From the NCBI RefSeq assembly GCF_001613805.1, contig NZ_LPVY01000020.1, forward strand, positions 124,001 to 188,000: a stretch of DNA of 64,000 bases. Reading direction: 5' to 3'. Of the stretch, positions 24,388 to 32,651 are shown piece by piece. The translations under genes were made by a program, and so were the position numbers. Origin of the DNA: Thalassospira lucentensis. Its GTDB lineage: Bacteria > Pseudomonadota > Alphaproteobacteria > Rhodospirillales > Thalassospiraceae. Under the pieces are notes generated by a model, which had not been told where the DNA came from, did no database searches, and saw nothing but the letters and a program-made list of their open reading frames with translations. How positions within the stretch are numbered: the stretch's first letter is position 1; every line of letters starts with the position of its first letter.

Positions 24388-25794
24388 TCAGCCGAGGCTG
24401 TTGTGCCAGTCCCCAAGAGCAGCTTCGACCTTGTCGAACATATCATGGACCTGCTGTTCGGTAATGATCAGAGGCGGGCAAAAGGCAACGCTATCGCCAA
24501 GTGCACGTAGGATCACACCGTGGTCCATACATTTTGCAACAACCGCCTTACCGGCAGCACCGACAGGCTGCATTGGTGTTTTCAGGCATTTGTCTTGGAC
24601 TAGTTCAAATGCGCCAATCAGCCCGCGTCCGCGGGTTTCGCCGATATGTTCAAATTTGTTCAGGTCCTTAAGGCGTTTCTGGAACGGCGACATAACATTG
24701 CGGACATGTTCGACAATACCGTCCTCTTCGTAGATGCGCAGCGTTTCAAGCGCAACGGCAGCCGCGACCGGATGGCCGGAATAGGTGAAGCCGTGGCCAA
24801 ATGTACCGATCTCGTCGGATGCCTTTTTCGCAGCCTGATAAATCCTGTCATTGATAAACAGGGCCGAAATCGGCTGATAGGCCGATGAAAGCTGCTTGGC
24901 GACCGTGATCATGTCGGGTTTAAGCCGGAAGGTTTCAGTGGCAAACATCCGTCCGGTCCGGCCAAATCCGCATATGACCTCGTCGGCGATAAACAGGATG
25001 TCGTACCGGTCCAGAACTTCCTGCACCTTTTCGAAATAGGTGCGCGGCGGCACGATCACGCCACCAGCCCCCATGATCGGTTCGGCGATAAACGCCCCGA
25101 TGGTTTCCGGGCCTTCGGCCTGAATCAGGTCTTCAAGCTGTTCGGCAAGACGGGTCGCGAAATCCTCCTCTTCCTCGCCGGGCTGGGCCTCGCGCCAGTA
25201 ATGCGGGGTTTCGGTATGGATGATGCGGTCAATCGGCAGATCAAACATTTTGTGATTGCCCGGAAGCCCGGTCATTGAGGCCGCAGCCACCGTCACCCCG
25301 TGATAACCCTTCTTGCGCGAGATGATCTTTTTCTTTTCCGGTTGGCCAATCGCATTGTGATAATACCAGACCATCTTGACCGCGGAATCCGTTGCTTCTG
25401 ATCCGCTATTGGCAAAGAAAACCTTGGACATAGGGACGGGTACAAGTTCCAGAAGCTTTTCGGCCAGATCAATCGCCGGGTTGGTGCTGCGCGATGCGAA
25501 GGTGTGGTAATAGGGCAGGGTTTCAAGCTGCTTTGTCGCGGCTTTCACAAGGCGATTTTCGCCAAATCCCAGCGACGCACACCAAAGACCGGCCATGCCT
25601 TCGATAAAATCGCGGCCATTGTCATCGGTCACATAAATCCCGTGACCCTTTGAAATGATATGCGGCCCGGTTTTTTCGTGAGTGGCAAGGTTGGTATAGG
25701 GATGAAGATAGCTTGCGATATCGCGGCTGGCTGCTGAATTACCTTTGGCGGTCGGGGCAGTATCGATTGTCGTGGTGGTGGCGTTGGTGTTCAT
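24388..25794 (-). CDS. Class III (omega) aminotransferase
   Basis: This is a 468-residue PLP-dependent class III aminotransferase, the group that transfers amino groups from omega-amino acids or polyamines to pyruvate or 2-oxoglutarate. PLP-binding features are [16 protein letters not shown], the aspartate in [13 protein letters not shown] and the lysine in [18 protein letters not shown], followed by [20 protein letters not shown]. The first 25 residues are a Thr/Ala-rich extension. Putrescine- or beta-alanine-type pyruvate aminotransferases are closest by pattern, but the substrate cannot be fixed. It is flanked by a Usp gene upstream on the same strand with a terminator between them, so it is a separate unit. 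Confidence 0.85.
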   Translation of the reverse strand: MNTNATTTTIDTAPTAKGNSAASRDIASYLHPYTNLATHEKTGPHIISKGHGIYVTDDNGRDFIEGMAGLWCASLGFGENRLVKAATKQLETLPYYHTFASRSTNPAIDLAEKLLELVPVPMSKVFFANSGSEATDSAVKMVWYYHNAIGQPEKKKIISRKKGYHGVTVAAASMTGLPGNHKMFDLPIDRIIHTETPHYWREAQPGEEEEDFATRLAEQLEDLIQAEGPETIGAFIAEPIMGAGGVIVPPRTYFEKVQEVLDRYDILFIADEVICGFGRTGRMFATETFRLKPDMITVAKQLSSAYQPISALFINDRIYQAAKKASDEIGTFGHGFTYSGHPVAAAVALETLRIYEEDGIVEHVRNVMSPFQKRLKDLNKFEHIGETRGRGLIGAFELVQDKCLKTPMQPVGAAGKAVVAKCMDHGVILRALGDSVAFCPPLIITEQQVHDMFDKVEAALGDWHNSLG

Positions 25795-25915
25795 GGCGAA
25801 CCTCTGTTTCGTGCAGGAAAGATCCTGATGCTTTCAGGCACTTTAGTCAGCTATTTCCGGCATGGGAATCATTAGTTGGACCATGCTTTGGCGCGATCGG
25901 CAAAAACGAAACCGA

Positions 25916-25949
25916 CAAACAAAACCGGCCGGGCAAGGGCACCGGCCGG
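25916..25949 (-). terminator. Rho-independent terminator after the second usp gene
   Basis: CCGGCCGG (25925-25932) repeats as its own complement at 25942-25949 around a nine-base loop; TTTTGTTTGT follows on the minus strand. It is 27 bases past the stop codon. Confidence 0.85.
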
Positions 25950-25976
25950 CTTGGTAACGATGTCGTTGGTCGCAGC

Positions 25977-26819
25977 CTAGTGCGACATCAGAACCGGCAC
26001 CGTCATGTGACGCAGAAGATGCTGTGTCACACCCCCCATCATCAATTCACGCAGGCGCGGGCGGCCATAGGCACCGCAAACGATCAGGTCGATGCTTTCA
26101 TCGGCCGCACGCGACAGCAGAAGGTCGCCAACGCTGATGCCGCTGGCATTCATGTTTTCCTTGCGGACATTCACCCCGTGGCGTTCAAGCCGTGAACCGA
26201 TATCGACACCGGGAACAGGAATGGAGTCACGGGCGCCCTTGTTAGGGTCGGCACAAAGAACCAGGGCCGATTTGGCATTTTCAAGAAAGGCCATGCCGTC
26301 ATTCACCGCACGGACGGCTTCGCGATACGGCTTCCACGCAACCATAACGCGTTCGCCAATCGTTTCGAACCGACCGGCATAGGGGACGACCAGAACCGGG
26401 GTGCCCGCGGTCAGAATGGCCTTGTCAGGCATTTCCGAGGTTGAGGACGGATCGGCACTGTCCGGGTCATATTGGCCCAGAACCGTCAGGTCATGATGGC
26501 GGGCATACATGGCAACCGTGTCGGCAATCTCGGCTGCCGAGCATGGCGTTTCCTGCCAACTGAAGGTAACACCGGCGTCTTCGCAGGCTTTTGCGAAGTC
26601 GCGCTTGGCTTCCTTGGCGGTTTCGGCCATGGCCGCGCGCTGCTGATTGACGATTTCCTGGGAAATCTGAACTTCCATGAAACGCGGAATTTCGGCATAG
26701 GGCAGAAGAAACAGCCCGGTCAGATGGGCTTTTTGCGCCTTGGCAACTTTCAGGGCAACTGAAAGCCGTTGTGCGCAAGGGGCTGAATTGTCGATATGAA
26801 CAAGGATATCCCGATACAT
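25977..26819 (-). CDS. Tandem-domain universal stress protein (UspA family)
   Basis: This is a 280-residue protein with two Usp folds. The first begins MYRDILVHIDNSAPCAQRLSVALKVAKAQKAHLTGLFLLP; the second ends SIDLIVCGAYGRPRLRELMMGGVTQHLLRHMTVPVLMSH, the usual Usp C-terminal strand and loop. The start was placed at ATG 26819 behind AGGAG with 8-base spacing. It differs from the Usp at 18258-19115 but has the same two-domain layout, so they are paralogues. It has its own terminator. A role in stress survival is inferred from the family only. Confidence 0.9.
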   Translation of the reverse strand: MYRDILVHIDNSAPCAQRLSVALKVAKAQKAHLTGLFLLPYAEIPRFMEVQISQEIVNQQRAAMAETAKEAKRDFAKACEDAGVTFSWQETPCSAAEIADTVAMYARHHDLTVLGQYDPDSADPSSTSEMPDKAILTAGTPVLVVPYAGRFETIGERVMVAWKPYREAVRAVNDGMAFLENAKSALVLCADPNKGARDSIPVPGVDIGSRLERHGVNVRKENMNASGISVGDLLLSRAADESIDLIVCGAYGRPRLRELMMGGVTQHLLRHMTVPVLMSH

Positions 26820-26996
26820 CTGCCAGTCTCCTTTTCCGGGCAGCACCGCCTTCGATCAAGGCGGCTAGCGTGGTTATGAGAAGCAGTCTAATGCGATCAG
26901 TGGTGGCGTTCTTTGTTCTATCTCAAATTGCACTTATCGCGTGTATCTGAGTGTCGCGTGACCCTGTGGCGAGAAAATGGCCTTTGGCAAAAGGCA

Positions 26997-27545
26997 TCAT
27001 CCATCAACGGGCTTGGACATCATCGGAATGGTCTTTTCCATGGTAGGCGTACCATTCTGCGGCATCGTTGTCGGGGCAGGGGATGTTACCAGACCGGGTG
27101 TTGCTCCCGCGGTCGGGTCGCTCATTATTTGCGCACCGGCCGATGGCATTACCCCCATGTTGTCACCTGAAATGATCGAAAGGCTTTTGTGCAATTGCTG
27201 TGACAGGGTTGACCAGTTGGTCTGAAGTGTATTGCAGGCTGCCGGGTCATTTTGCTGCACACAACGTTGTGCCATGCGATCAAGGATGTCGAGCGCGATG
27301 CGTGCCTCGTCGATCTGTTGGCGCTGTATGTCGGTGATTGCGGCCTTTTGGGGATTTGGAGTCATGACGAATTTGTCATTTGCGGCATTCGCGGATGTTG
27401 CCGTGGTCGGGCCACCCCACGGAGTTACTATTTCCGCGGTGGTATCAGCGGCGGGATTGTTTTGTGCGGTGGGTTGCACGCATCCCGACAGCAGTGCCGC
27501 AGAAACAACAAGACCGGACAGGAGGCCAGCGCTTCTGATCTTCAT
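26997..27545 (-). CDS. Putative lipoprotein of unknown function
   Basis: This is a 182-residue secreted protein. Signal peptide and lipobox (AALLSGC) give a lipidated Cys at about residue 22. The mature part is a Thr/Ala/Pro-rich linker, then a helical segment with two cysteines (RCVQQNDPAACNTLQTNW) and a disordered Met/Pro/Thr tail. The start at 27545 has AAGGAG at 6-base spacing. I recognise no family. It stands alone; a short GCCTTT/AAAGGC hairpin follows at 26980-26995. Confidence 0.7.
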   Translation of the reverse strand: MKIRSAGLLSGLVVSAALLSGCVQPTAQNNPAADTTAEIVTPWGGPTTATSANAANDKFVMTPNPQKAAITDIQRQQIDEARIALDILDRMAQRCVQQNDPAACNTLQTNWSTLSQQLHKSLSIISGDNMGVMPSAGAQIMSDPTAGATPGLVTSPAPTTMPQNGTPTMEKTIPMMSKPVDG

Positions 27546-27687
27546 GACTTGCTCCTTTGGCCGCAAGGCGATGTGCGCCGGGCCGTTCCCTTTACCTTAC
27601 ATTGCCATTTATTGTACGGCCTTGCTTTTGCTTGTGAATATATTGGACCCAGTTACGCGTGATGTCCAGAAAAGGGCGCGTGACAGC

Positions 27688-28599
27688 TTATTGCCCCAGG
27701 CTTGGTTGCCGAGCTGGTGATATCAAGCGGGGTTCGTTCTTAAGCGCATTTCCGAGCCATTGCAGAACCAGCTTGATGCGCTCAATGCGTTTGAGTTCTG
27801 GATGTGTAAGCACCCAAAGCCTGTTTGATGCGAATTGATGCAGAGACGTAACGCGTTCAAGATCGGGGATCGCCAGATCAGCAGGTAGGCAAGCATATCC
27901 AATTCCGGCGCGAGCAAGGCCTGCCATTGCAACAAAATCATCGCTACGATGGATGATACGGTCAGCATGGTTTTCGTCGAGCCATTTAAATACCGGATGA
28001 TTTCTTAGGGCTCCGCTGGCACCGATAAACCCACCGGGCAAGCGATCTGGAAATTTCAGGGCATTGAAATTCTGCTCGGTTTTTTTTGCCATATCGTGAT
28101 TTGCGTAAAGTCCCCAATCTATCTTGCGAATTTCGCGACCGACAAGATATTCGGGCGGGAGTTCCGCGACCCGTATCGCGATATCAGCGTGGCGTTCGGC
28201 CATGTTGAATTCCTGATTACTTGCCAGAAGTTCAAGGCTGATATCTGGGTAGGCCGTCTGTAAGCGAGCGAAATAATCAGGCAGAATGAAATAGGCAAAG
28301 CTTGTCGGTGCGGTAATTCGGACCGTCCCAGCAGCGGCAATATCGCGCCCGGAAACACTTAGATTGATAGCTTCGAAATTATTCAGGATTTGCCTTGCGG
28401 GGGCCAGCATCTCTTCTCCCGCATCAGTCAGACTGTACCGGCCTTTGATACGTTCGAATAGGCGTGTTCCGGTTTCTTTTTCCAATGCATGGATATGGCG
28501 AAATACCGTTGTATTGCTGACATTTAGATGTTCGGCTGCTTTTTCAAGTGACCCGGCGTCGACAACGGCAAGAAACGATTTCACATAATTCCAGTCCAT
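27688..28599 (-). CDS. LysR-family regulator, divergent from VOC protein
   Basis: This is a 303-residue LysR regulator. The winged helix (residues 1-62) reads LEKAAEHLNVSNTTVFRHIHALEKETGTRLFERIKGRYSLTDAGEE, with the substrate domain after residue about 90 (TVRITAPTSFAYFILPDYFARLQ). It is of the type that starts MDWNYVKSFLAVV. It is divergent from a small VOC-family gene and a GST, which are the probable targets; AAATTTGCAA repeats lie between them. Base composition is slightly more AT-rich than in neighbouring genes. Confidence 0.87.
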   Translation of the reverse strand: MDWNYVKSFLAVVDAGSLEKAAEHLNVSNTTVFRHIHALEKETGTRLFERIKGRYSLTDAGEEMLAPARQILNNFEAINLSVSGRDIAAAGTVRITAPTSFAYFILPDYFARLQTAYPDISLELLASNQEFNMAERHADIAIRVAELPPEYLVGREIRKIDWGLYANHDMAKKTEQNFNALKFPDRLPGGFIGASGALRNHPVFKWLDENHADRIIHRSDDFVAMAGLARAGIGYACLPADLAIPDLERVTSLHQFASNRLWVLTHPELKRIERIKLVLQWLGNALKNEPRLISPARQPSLGQ

Positions 28600-28610
28600 T
28601 TTGATCTTTC

Positions 28611-28660
28611 AAATTTGCAATGGATTTCTTCAAAATCGCCTATTTATTGTAAATTTGCAA
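28611..28660. promoter_or_regulatory. Direct repeats AAATTTGCAA 40 bp apart in LysR-VOC gap
   Basis: The ten-base word AAATTTGCAA occurs at 28611-28620 and again at 28651-28660, exactly 40 bases (about four helical turns) apart and on the same face of the helix. It lies in the 110-base divergent gap. This is a likely LysR binding arrangement; that is inferred. Confidence 0.5.
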
Positions 28661-28709
28661 ATTCATACGATGAAGCCGATAAAGCCAGACAACCAAGAGA
28701 GAGAGCAAA

Positions 28710-29087
28710 ATGATTGGTTATACATCGATTGGGACAAACAACCTTGCCACGTCCGGGGCATTTTACGACGCCATTCTTGGTATTATGGGGGCCAAGCGGG
28801 TGATGGAGGTGGAGGATTTCATTGTCTGGGCACGTACGGAAGGAGAGGCCAATTTTTCGGTTCATCTTCCTTTTGACGGCAGGCGGGCGACCGTTGGGAA
28901 TGGTGTAATGATCGCCTTGCAGGGAAAATCAAAGGACGAGGTCGATGCCGTATACAGCAAGGCGATCAGCATCGGGGCAGCATCGGAAGGGGAACCGGGT
29001 GCGCGCGGCGGTGATGATAGCGGTTTTTATGCAGCCTATTTTCGCGATCCGGATGGCAATAAAATCAACATTCATTACATGTCGTGA
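28710..29087 (+). CDS. VOC-superfamily protein (glyoxalase/bleomycin-resistance fold)
   Basis: This is a 125-residue single VOC domain with paired beta-alpha-beta-beta-beta units. It starts MIGYTSIGTNNLATSGAFYDAILG and ends AAYFRDPDGNKINIHY, the usual metal-site end with a glutamate replaced by Asn-Ile-His. It may bind or transform a small electrophile; no substrate is evident. It is divergent from a LysR regulator and followed within 53 bases by a GST-like gene on the same strand, so a shared detoxification unit is likely. Confidence 0.85.
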   Translation: MIGYTSIGTNNLATSGAFYDAILGIMGAKRVMEVEDFIVWARTEGEANFSVHLPFDGRRATVGNGVMIALQGKSKDEVDAVYSKAISIGAASEGEPGARGGDDSGFYAAYFRDPDGNKINIHYMS

Positions 29088-29140
29088 TTTGCCTGAAACT
29101 TGGCGGTTTTTGGGGGGGGAACGGCTAAAAGGAGGTAGGG

Positions 29141-29854
29141 GTGGAACATCCGCATTTTAAGCTGATAGGCCACCGGCTGTGCCCGTATGTGAAACGGGTT
29201 GCAATGGTTATGGGGCACTACGCGATTGAGCATGAAAGGGAAGATATTCGTCTGGAAGACAAGCCAGTCTGGCTTGAAAAGTTCAGTTCGGAAAGGCAAG
29301 TGCCGGTCTTGCTTCTTGATCAAACGCGACCGCTAACCGAGGCTGCGGTTATTTGCGATTATCTCGACAGGATTAATGGTAGTGCGCTTTATCCGGTCGA
29401 TCTGATTGAGAGTGCCGAACACAGTATCTGGATTCTACGAGCAGAGCGGATATTGTCGTTAACTGCAGATATTGTGTATCGGGCTCATAATGAACATGAC
29501 TGCGATCTGACATTGCACAGGATCGGCCTGATATTAGCCATACTCAACAAGAAGCTTGAAACCGCTGGAGCCTTTCGCGAGATTGGGCTATGCATGGTCG
29601 ATATGGCCTATGCGACCGCGTTTAGGGCATTTCCGGTATTGGTATCTGGGCTTAACCGGGATTTGTTTGCGGGGTTTGAACATGTTCGGGGCTGGAGCGA
29701 ACGATTGTTAAAAAACGATATCGTGCGGACGGTAGTCCCCCAAACGTATCATGGGGAACTTCATCATTTTATCGCATCAAGACAAAGCTATCTGGCCAAA
29801 AGGCTATCGATGCTTCCGGTGCCACAAAAGCCAGCCTTATCTGCTTCCCAATAG
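29141..29854 (+). CDS. Glutathione S-transferase family protein
   Basis: This is a 237-residue GST-like protein. The N-terminal thioredoxin-fold domain (residues 5-85) has CPYVKR with a cysteine at residue 14, as in omega/beta-type or glutaredoxin-like GSTs, and the cis-Pro motif RQVPVLLL. The C-terminal helical domain follows. The start is GTG at 29141, supported by a strong AAGGAGGTAGGG site. It probably conjugates glutathione to, or reduces, a reactive compound, along with the VOC protein upstream. The substrate is unknown. Confidence 0.83.
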   Translation: MEHPHFKLIGHRLCPYVKRVAMVMGHYAIEHEREDIRLEDKPVWLEKFSSERQVPVLLLDQTRPLTEAAVICDYLDRINGSALYPVDLIESAEHSIWILRAERILSLTADIVYRAHNEHDCDLTLHRIGLILAILNKKLETAGAFREIGLCMVDMAYATAFRAFPVLVSGLNRDLFAGFEHVRGWSERLLKNDIVRTVVPQTYHGELHHFIASRQSYLAKRLSMLPVPQKPALSASQ

Positions 29855-29881
29855 CTTTGTCAGGTTACAAATAACGGACCG

Positions 29882-29923
29882 AAAAGCCATCAATAGTGTA
29901 TGTCTACTGTTGATGGCTTTTTC
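29882..29923. terminator. Strong bidirectional terminator between gst and tetR
   Basis: AAAAGCCATCAATAGT (from 29882) pairs with ACTGTTGATGGCTTTT (to 29921) with one G-T pair, and runs of T on one side and A on the other. It sits between the convergent stop codons at 29854 and 29925. Confidence 0.9.
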
Positions 29924-29924
29924 T

Positions 29925-30542
29925 TTATGTTCTGTCTCGCGACACCATGGCGATGATGGTTTCAAACAATTCTTGCTTTGCCTGGTCGGCGGTGATTTCA
30001 CCGGTTGCCGCGGCATAGGAGAGGGCCTCGGCGGCACCCAGAAAGCCCCAAAGACGCGGCATGGGGATTTTCCCCGTTGGGCTGAAAGACGACAGGATAT
30101 CGCGGCATTTATCAATGAACAGAAGATGATAGTCCCGCTTGACCTGTTCGAGTTCCGGCGATCCGGCAAGCGATGCGATCACGCCCGAAATTTCGCGTCC
30201 CTGTGACAGCACACAGTCAACATAGGATGCCGCGATGACCGATGCCTTGTCGCGCAAGGTCGGGCTGCTTTGGGCCAGAGTGGCGTCCATCAATGCGGTC
30301 TGGCGCTGGTCGTAATCCTGATAAAGCGCGATCAGCAAACCAGACCGGGTGCCAAAATGATCATAGACCACCGGTTTGGTAACCCCGGCCTGCTCGGCAA
30401 GATTTCCAAGGCTAAGCCCCTCGGTTCCGCCGTCGTGGATCATCTTCCAGGCAACGTCGAGAAGTTGCCGGTTGCGATCTTCGCGGGTCATACGTTTACG
30501 GGGCTTATGCAACGGAGACTTTTTTGCACCGAGACTTGACAT
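29925..30542 (-). CDS. TetR-family regulator of an NAD(P)H oxidoreductase
   Basis: This is a 205-residue TetR repressor. After a basic N-terminal stretch the helix-turn-helix reads GTEGLSLGNLAEQAGVTKPVVYDHFGTRSGLLIALY (about 33-68). The rest is a helical ligand domain. The start was set at ATG 30542 (MSSLGAKK), outside the repeat region; an open frame continues 25 residues upstream through the operator. It is divergent from the quinone-reductase-like gene 93 bases away. Two GTAACTTAC sites lie between them, so it probably represses both genes. Confidence 0.88.
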   Translation of the reverse strand: MSSLGAKKSPLHKPRKRMTREDRNRQLLDVAWKMIHDGGTEGLSLGNLAEQAGVTKPVVYDHFGTRSGLLIALYQDYDQRQTALMDATLAQSSPTLRDKASVIAASYVDCVLSQGREISGVIASLAGSPELEQVKRDYHLLFIDKCRDILSSFSPTGKIPMPRLWGFLGAAEALSYAAATGEITADQAKQELFETIIAMVSRDRT

Positions 30543-30557
30543 GGCTATATACCAAAC

Positions 30558-30580
30558 GTAACTTACAGATAGTAACTTAC
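30558..30580. promoter_or_regulatory. Two GTAACTTAC operator sites in tetR-oxidoreductase gap
   Basis: GTAACTTAC occurs at 30558-30566 and 30572-30580. Each copy is itself an odd palindrome (GTAA-C-TTAC). They are 14 bases apart, immediately upstream of the TetR start and in front of the divergent gene, which is the expected place for a TetR-type operator. Confidence 0.6.
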
Positions 30581-30635
30581 TTATAGTATATAGTGATTGC
30601 CGTTGAGAGGCAATCACTTAGCAAGGAGATAAGCC

Positions 30636-31256
30636 ATGCGCGCGCTTGTTGTTGTCGCCCATCCAAATTCCGGTTCGTTCAGTCATGCGGTCGCCAATCA
30701 AATTGGCAAAGGGATTGAGGATGCCGGGTCCGAACACAGTTTCGAGCTTGCCGATCTGTCGGAGGAGGGATTTGATCCGCGCTTCAATCAGGACGATATC
30801 GCGGCCTTCGAGATGAGGTCACCGTTTCCGGACGATGTGCTTGCCGAACAAAGGCGGATTGATGCCGCCGATACGCTGGTGCTGGTTTTTCCAATTTACT
30901 GGTGGTCGATGCCCGCAATCCTGAAAGGCTGGATCGATCGGGTGTTTTCAAATGGCTGGGCCTATGAGGATAATGACGGTGAAAAGGTGATCAAAAAGCT
31001 GAACCATCTGAAGGTTCATCTTGTCGCGATTGGTGGGGCAGGACTTGGCACGTTTGCCCGGCATGGATATTTCGGGGCCATGAAACTGCAAATCCATCAG
31101 GGCATTTTTGATTATTGCGGAGTGAAAGTCGCAACTTCGGAATTGATGTTGCTGGCCGACGGCAATGACCCTGCGGAGCACCTTAAAAAGGCACGCGAGG
31201 TTGGGGCGGCGATCCCGGCAAAGGTGACAAAGCCGGAATTGGATATGGCGGGATAA
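30636..31256 (+). CDS. Flavodoxin-fold NAD(P)H quinone oxidoreductase
   Basis: This is a 206-residue protein of the NQO1/KefF/MdaB flavodoxin_2 family. FMN- or FAD-binding strands are visible in MRALVVVAHPNSGSFSHAV and the conserved FPIYWWSMPAILKGWIDRVFSNGWAY. It probably reduces quinones or nitro/azo compounds by two electrons, avoiding radicals. It has a good ribosome site (AAGGAGAT). It is controlled by the divergent TetR gene through GTAACTTAC repeats (inferred). A terminator follows. Confidence 0.9.
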   Translation: MRALVVVAHPNSGSFSHAVANQIGKGIEDAGSEHSFELADLSEEGFDPRFNQDDIAAFEMRSPFPDDVLAEQRRIDAADTLVLVFPIYWWSMPAILKGWIDRVFSNGWAYEDNDGEKVIKKLNHLKVHLVAIGGAGLGTFARHGYFGAMKLQIHQGIFDYCGVKVATSELMLLADGNDPAEHLKKAREVGAAIPAKVTKPELDMAG

Positions 31257-31282
31257 ATCTCGTTAGACCGGCCATCAAAAGC

Positions 31283-31312
31283 AAAACGCCCGCAGATTTT
31301 CCCTGCGGGCGT
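31283..31312. terminator. Bidirectional terminator between oxidoreductase and pyrE
   Basis: ACGCCCGCAG (31286-31295) pairs with CTGCGGGCGT (31303-31312) with a seven-base loop. On the minus strand TTTT follows, so it mainly serves pyrE; it lies 26 bases past the pyrE stop. Confidence 0.82.
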
Positions 31313-31337
31313 CTGAATTTGGCAATGTGTTGCCGGC

Positions 31338-32027
31338 TTAGTCGTGCTTTCCGCCATTGGCTTTTGACCAGCCGATTGGATCAGCAAGGAAGGCCCGAAC
31401 GCCTTCGATGGCTTCTTTGGGGAAGTATTCGCCTTCTTCGGCAACGGCCAGAACATCGGCCCAGGTTGCCAGGTAATGCAGTTCGATGTCGTCCTTTTTC
31501 AGTTCCTCAAGCGCGTTGGGGAACACACCATAGAAGAACACGACAAAGGCATGTTTGCATTCGGCGCCGGTTTCGCGGATGGCATTGACGAAATTGACTT
31601 TTGATGCGCCGTCGGTGGCAAGGTCTTCGACCAGAAGAACGCGCTGGCCTTCGTGGATGTCGCCCTCGATCCGTGCCTTGCGGCCAAATCCCTTTGGCTT
31701 CTTGCGGACATACTGCATCGGCAGGTCCAGGACATCGGCCAGCCAAGCGGAATAGGGGATGCCCGCGGTTTCACCACCGGCGACCGCATCAAATGCCTCG
31801 TAACCGGCCTTGTCGGAAACCTGACGGGCTGCAAGTTCCATGACCTTGCGGCGTGCGCGCGGGAAGGAAATCAGTTTGCGGCAGTCGATATAAACCGGGC
31901 TTGCCCAGCCGGATGTCAGGATATAGGCCTCTTCCGGGCGGAAATTCACAGCCCCGATATCAAGCAAAATCTTTGCGACGGTTTTGGCAGCATACGAGCA
32001 ATGCGCGGTCGAAGTTCCGTTGGTCAT
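31338..32027 (-). CDS. pyrE: Orotate phosphoribosyltransferase
   Basis: This is a 229-residue enzyme of pyrimidine synthesis that joins orotate and PRPP to orotidine 5'-phosphate. The PRPP-binding loop VLLVEDLATDGASKVNFV (about 128-145) and the N-terminal ILTSGWASPVYIDCRKLISFPRARRKV are characteristic of the longer alphaproteobacterial form. The start was set at ATG 32027 (MTNGTSTAHCS) behind AAAGGG; upstream frame extension is not conserved in type. It is a cytoplasmic dimer, with a terminator downstream and no operon partner. Confidence 0.95.
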   Translation of the reverse strand: MTNGTSTAHCSYAAKTVAKILLDIGAVNFRPEEAYILTSGWASPVYIDCRKLISFPRARRKVMELAARQVSDKAGYEAFDAVAGGETAGIPYSAWLADVLDLPMQYVRKKPKGFGRKARIEGDIHEGQRVLLVEDLATDGASKVNFVNAIRETGAECKHAFVVFFYGVFPNALEELKKDDIELHYLATWADVLAVAEEGEYFPKEAIEGVRAFLADPIGWSKANGGKHD

Positions 32028-32207
32028 GGCGACTATACCCTTTTTCGGATCGAATATTTGCGCACGTCTTAGCGTTTTTGAACTCAAAGCGCAAAGAAAA
32101 GCCGCTGTCCAGCTGGTCAGGATCAGGTGCCCGGTGTTGCCGGGGGCAAATTTGCGGGCAGCAGAGCCGGATGCGAATAACGCAGTGCCGATTTGAAATA
32201 TCAAAAC

Positions 32208-32224
32208 TGATATCTTAGATATCA
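32208..32224. promoter_or_regulatory. 17-bp palindrome TGATATC-TTA-GATATCA upstream of the XRE gene
   Basis: TGATATC (32208-32214) and GATATCA (32218-32224) flank TTA. This is a perfect dyad in the AT-rich gap between divergent pyrE and the XRE regulator, 63 bases before the regulator start. It is a probable autoregulatory operator. Confidence 0.6.
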
Positions 32225-32286
32225 TAATTGCAGTTTCAGATACCTTTTGTTAGGCTTCGGTCATGTTTGGATAGAGGGTTTGCTTC

Positions 32287-32574
32287 ATGATCACCGCAGG
32301 ACAAATGCGCGCGGCGCGTGCGTTGCTGGGCATTGATCAGAAAACACTGGCTGAGATGGCCGGGATTTCTGTGCCAACCATCCAGCGGATGGAGTCCAGC
32401 AAGGGCAATGTGCGCGGTGTGGTCGATACGCTGGCCAAGGTGGTTGATGCACTTGACCGGGCCGGGATCGAGCTGATTGGTGATCAGGCACCGAGCATTG
32501 CGACCGGACGCGGTGTGCGCCTGAAGGAACCAGAAACACGACCTGCCCGGGATAGCGGGCAGGGCGAGGAATAA
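32287..32574 (+). CDS. XRE-family helix-turn-helix regulator
   Basis: This is a 95-residue single-domain Cro/CI-type regulator. The helix-turn-helix (residues about 8-62) reads RAARALLGIDQKTLAEMAGISVPTIQRMESSKG; a short C-terminal region with GIELIGDQAPSIATGRGVRL follows, a form common in small proteobacterial XRE proteins. It precedes the SulP transporter by 77 bases on the same strand, so the two may form an operon or the regulator may control it. Confidence 0.87.
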   Translation: MITAGQMRAARALLGIDQKTLAEMAGISVPTIQRMESSKGNVRGVVDTLAKVVDALDRAGIELIGDQAPSIATGRGVRLKEPETRPARDSGQGEE

Positions 32575-32651
32575 AACGCAACGAATTTTGCGACGGCGAC
32601 CGCCGACTTATGCCGACGATCCCGCCGCCTTTTGCAAGGCTGCCGGAGACT

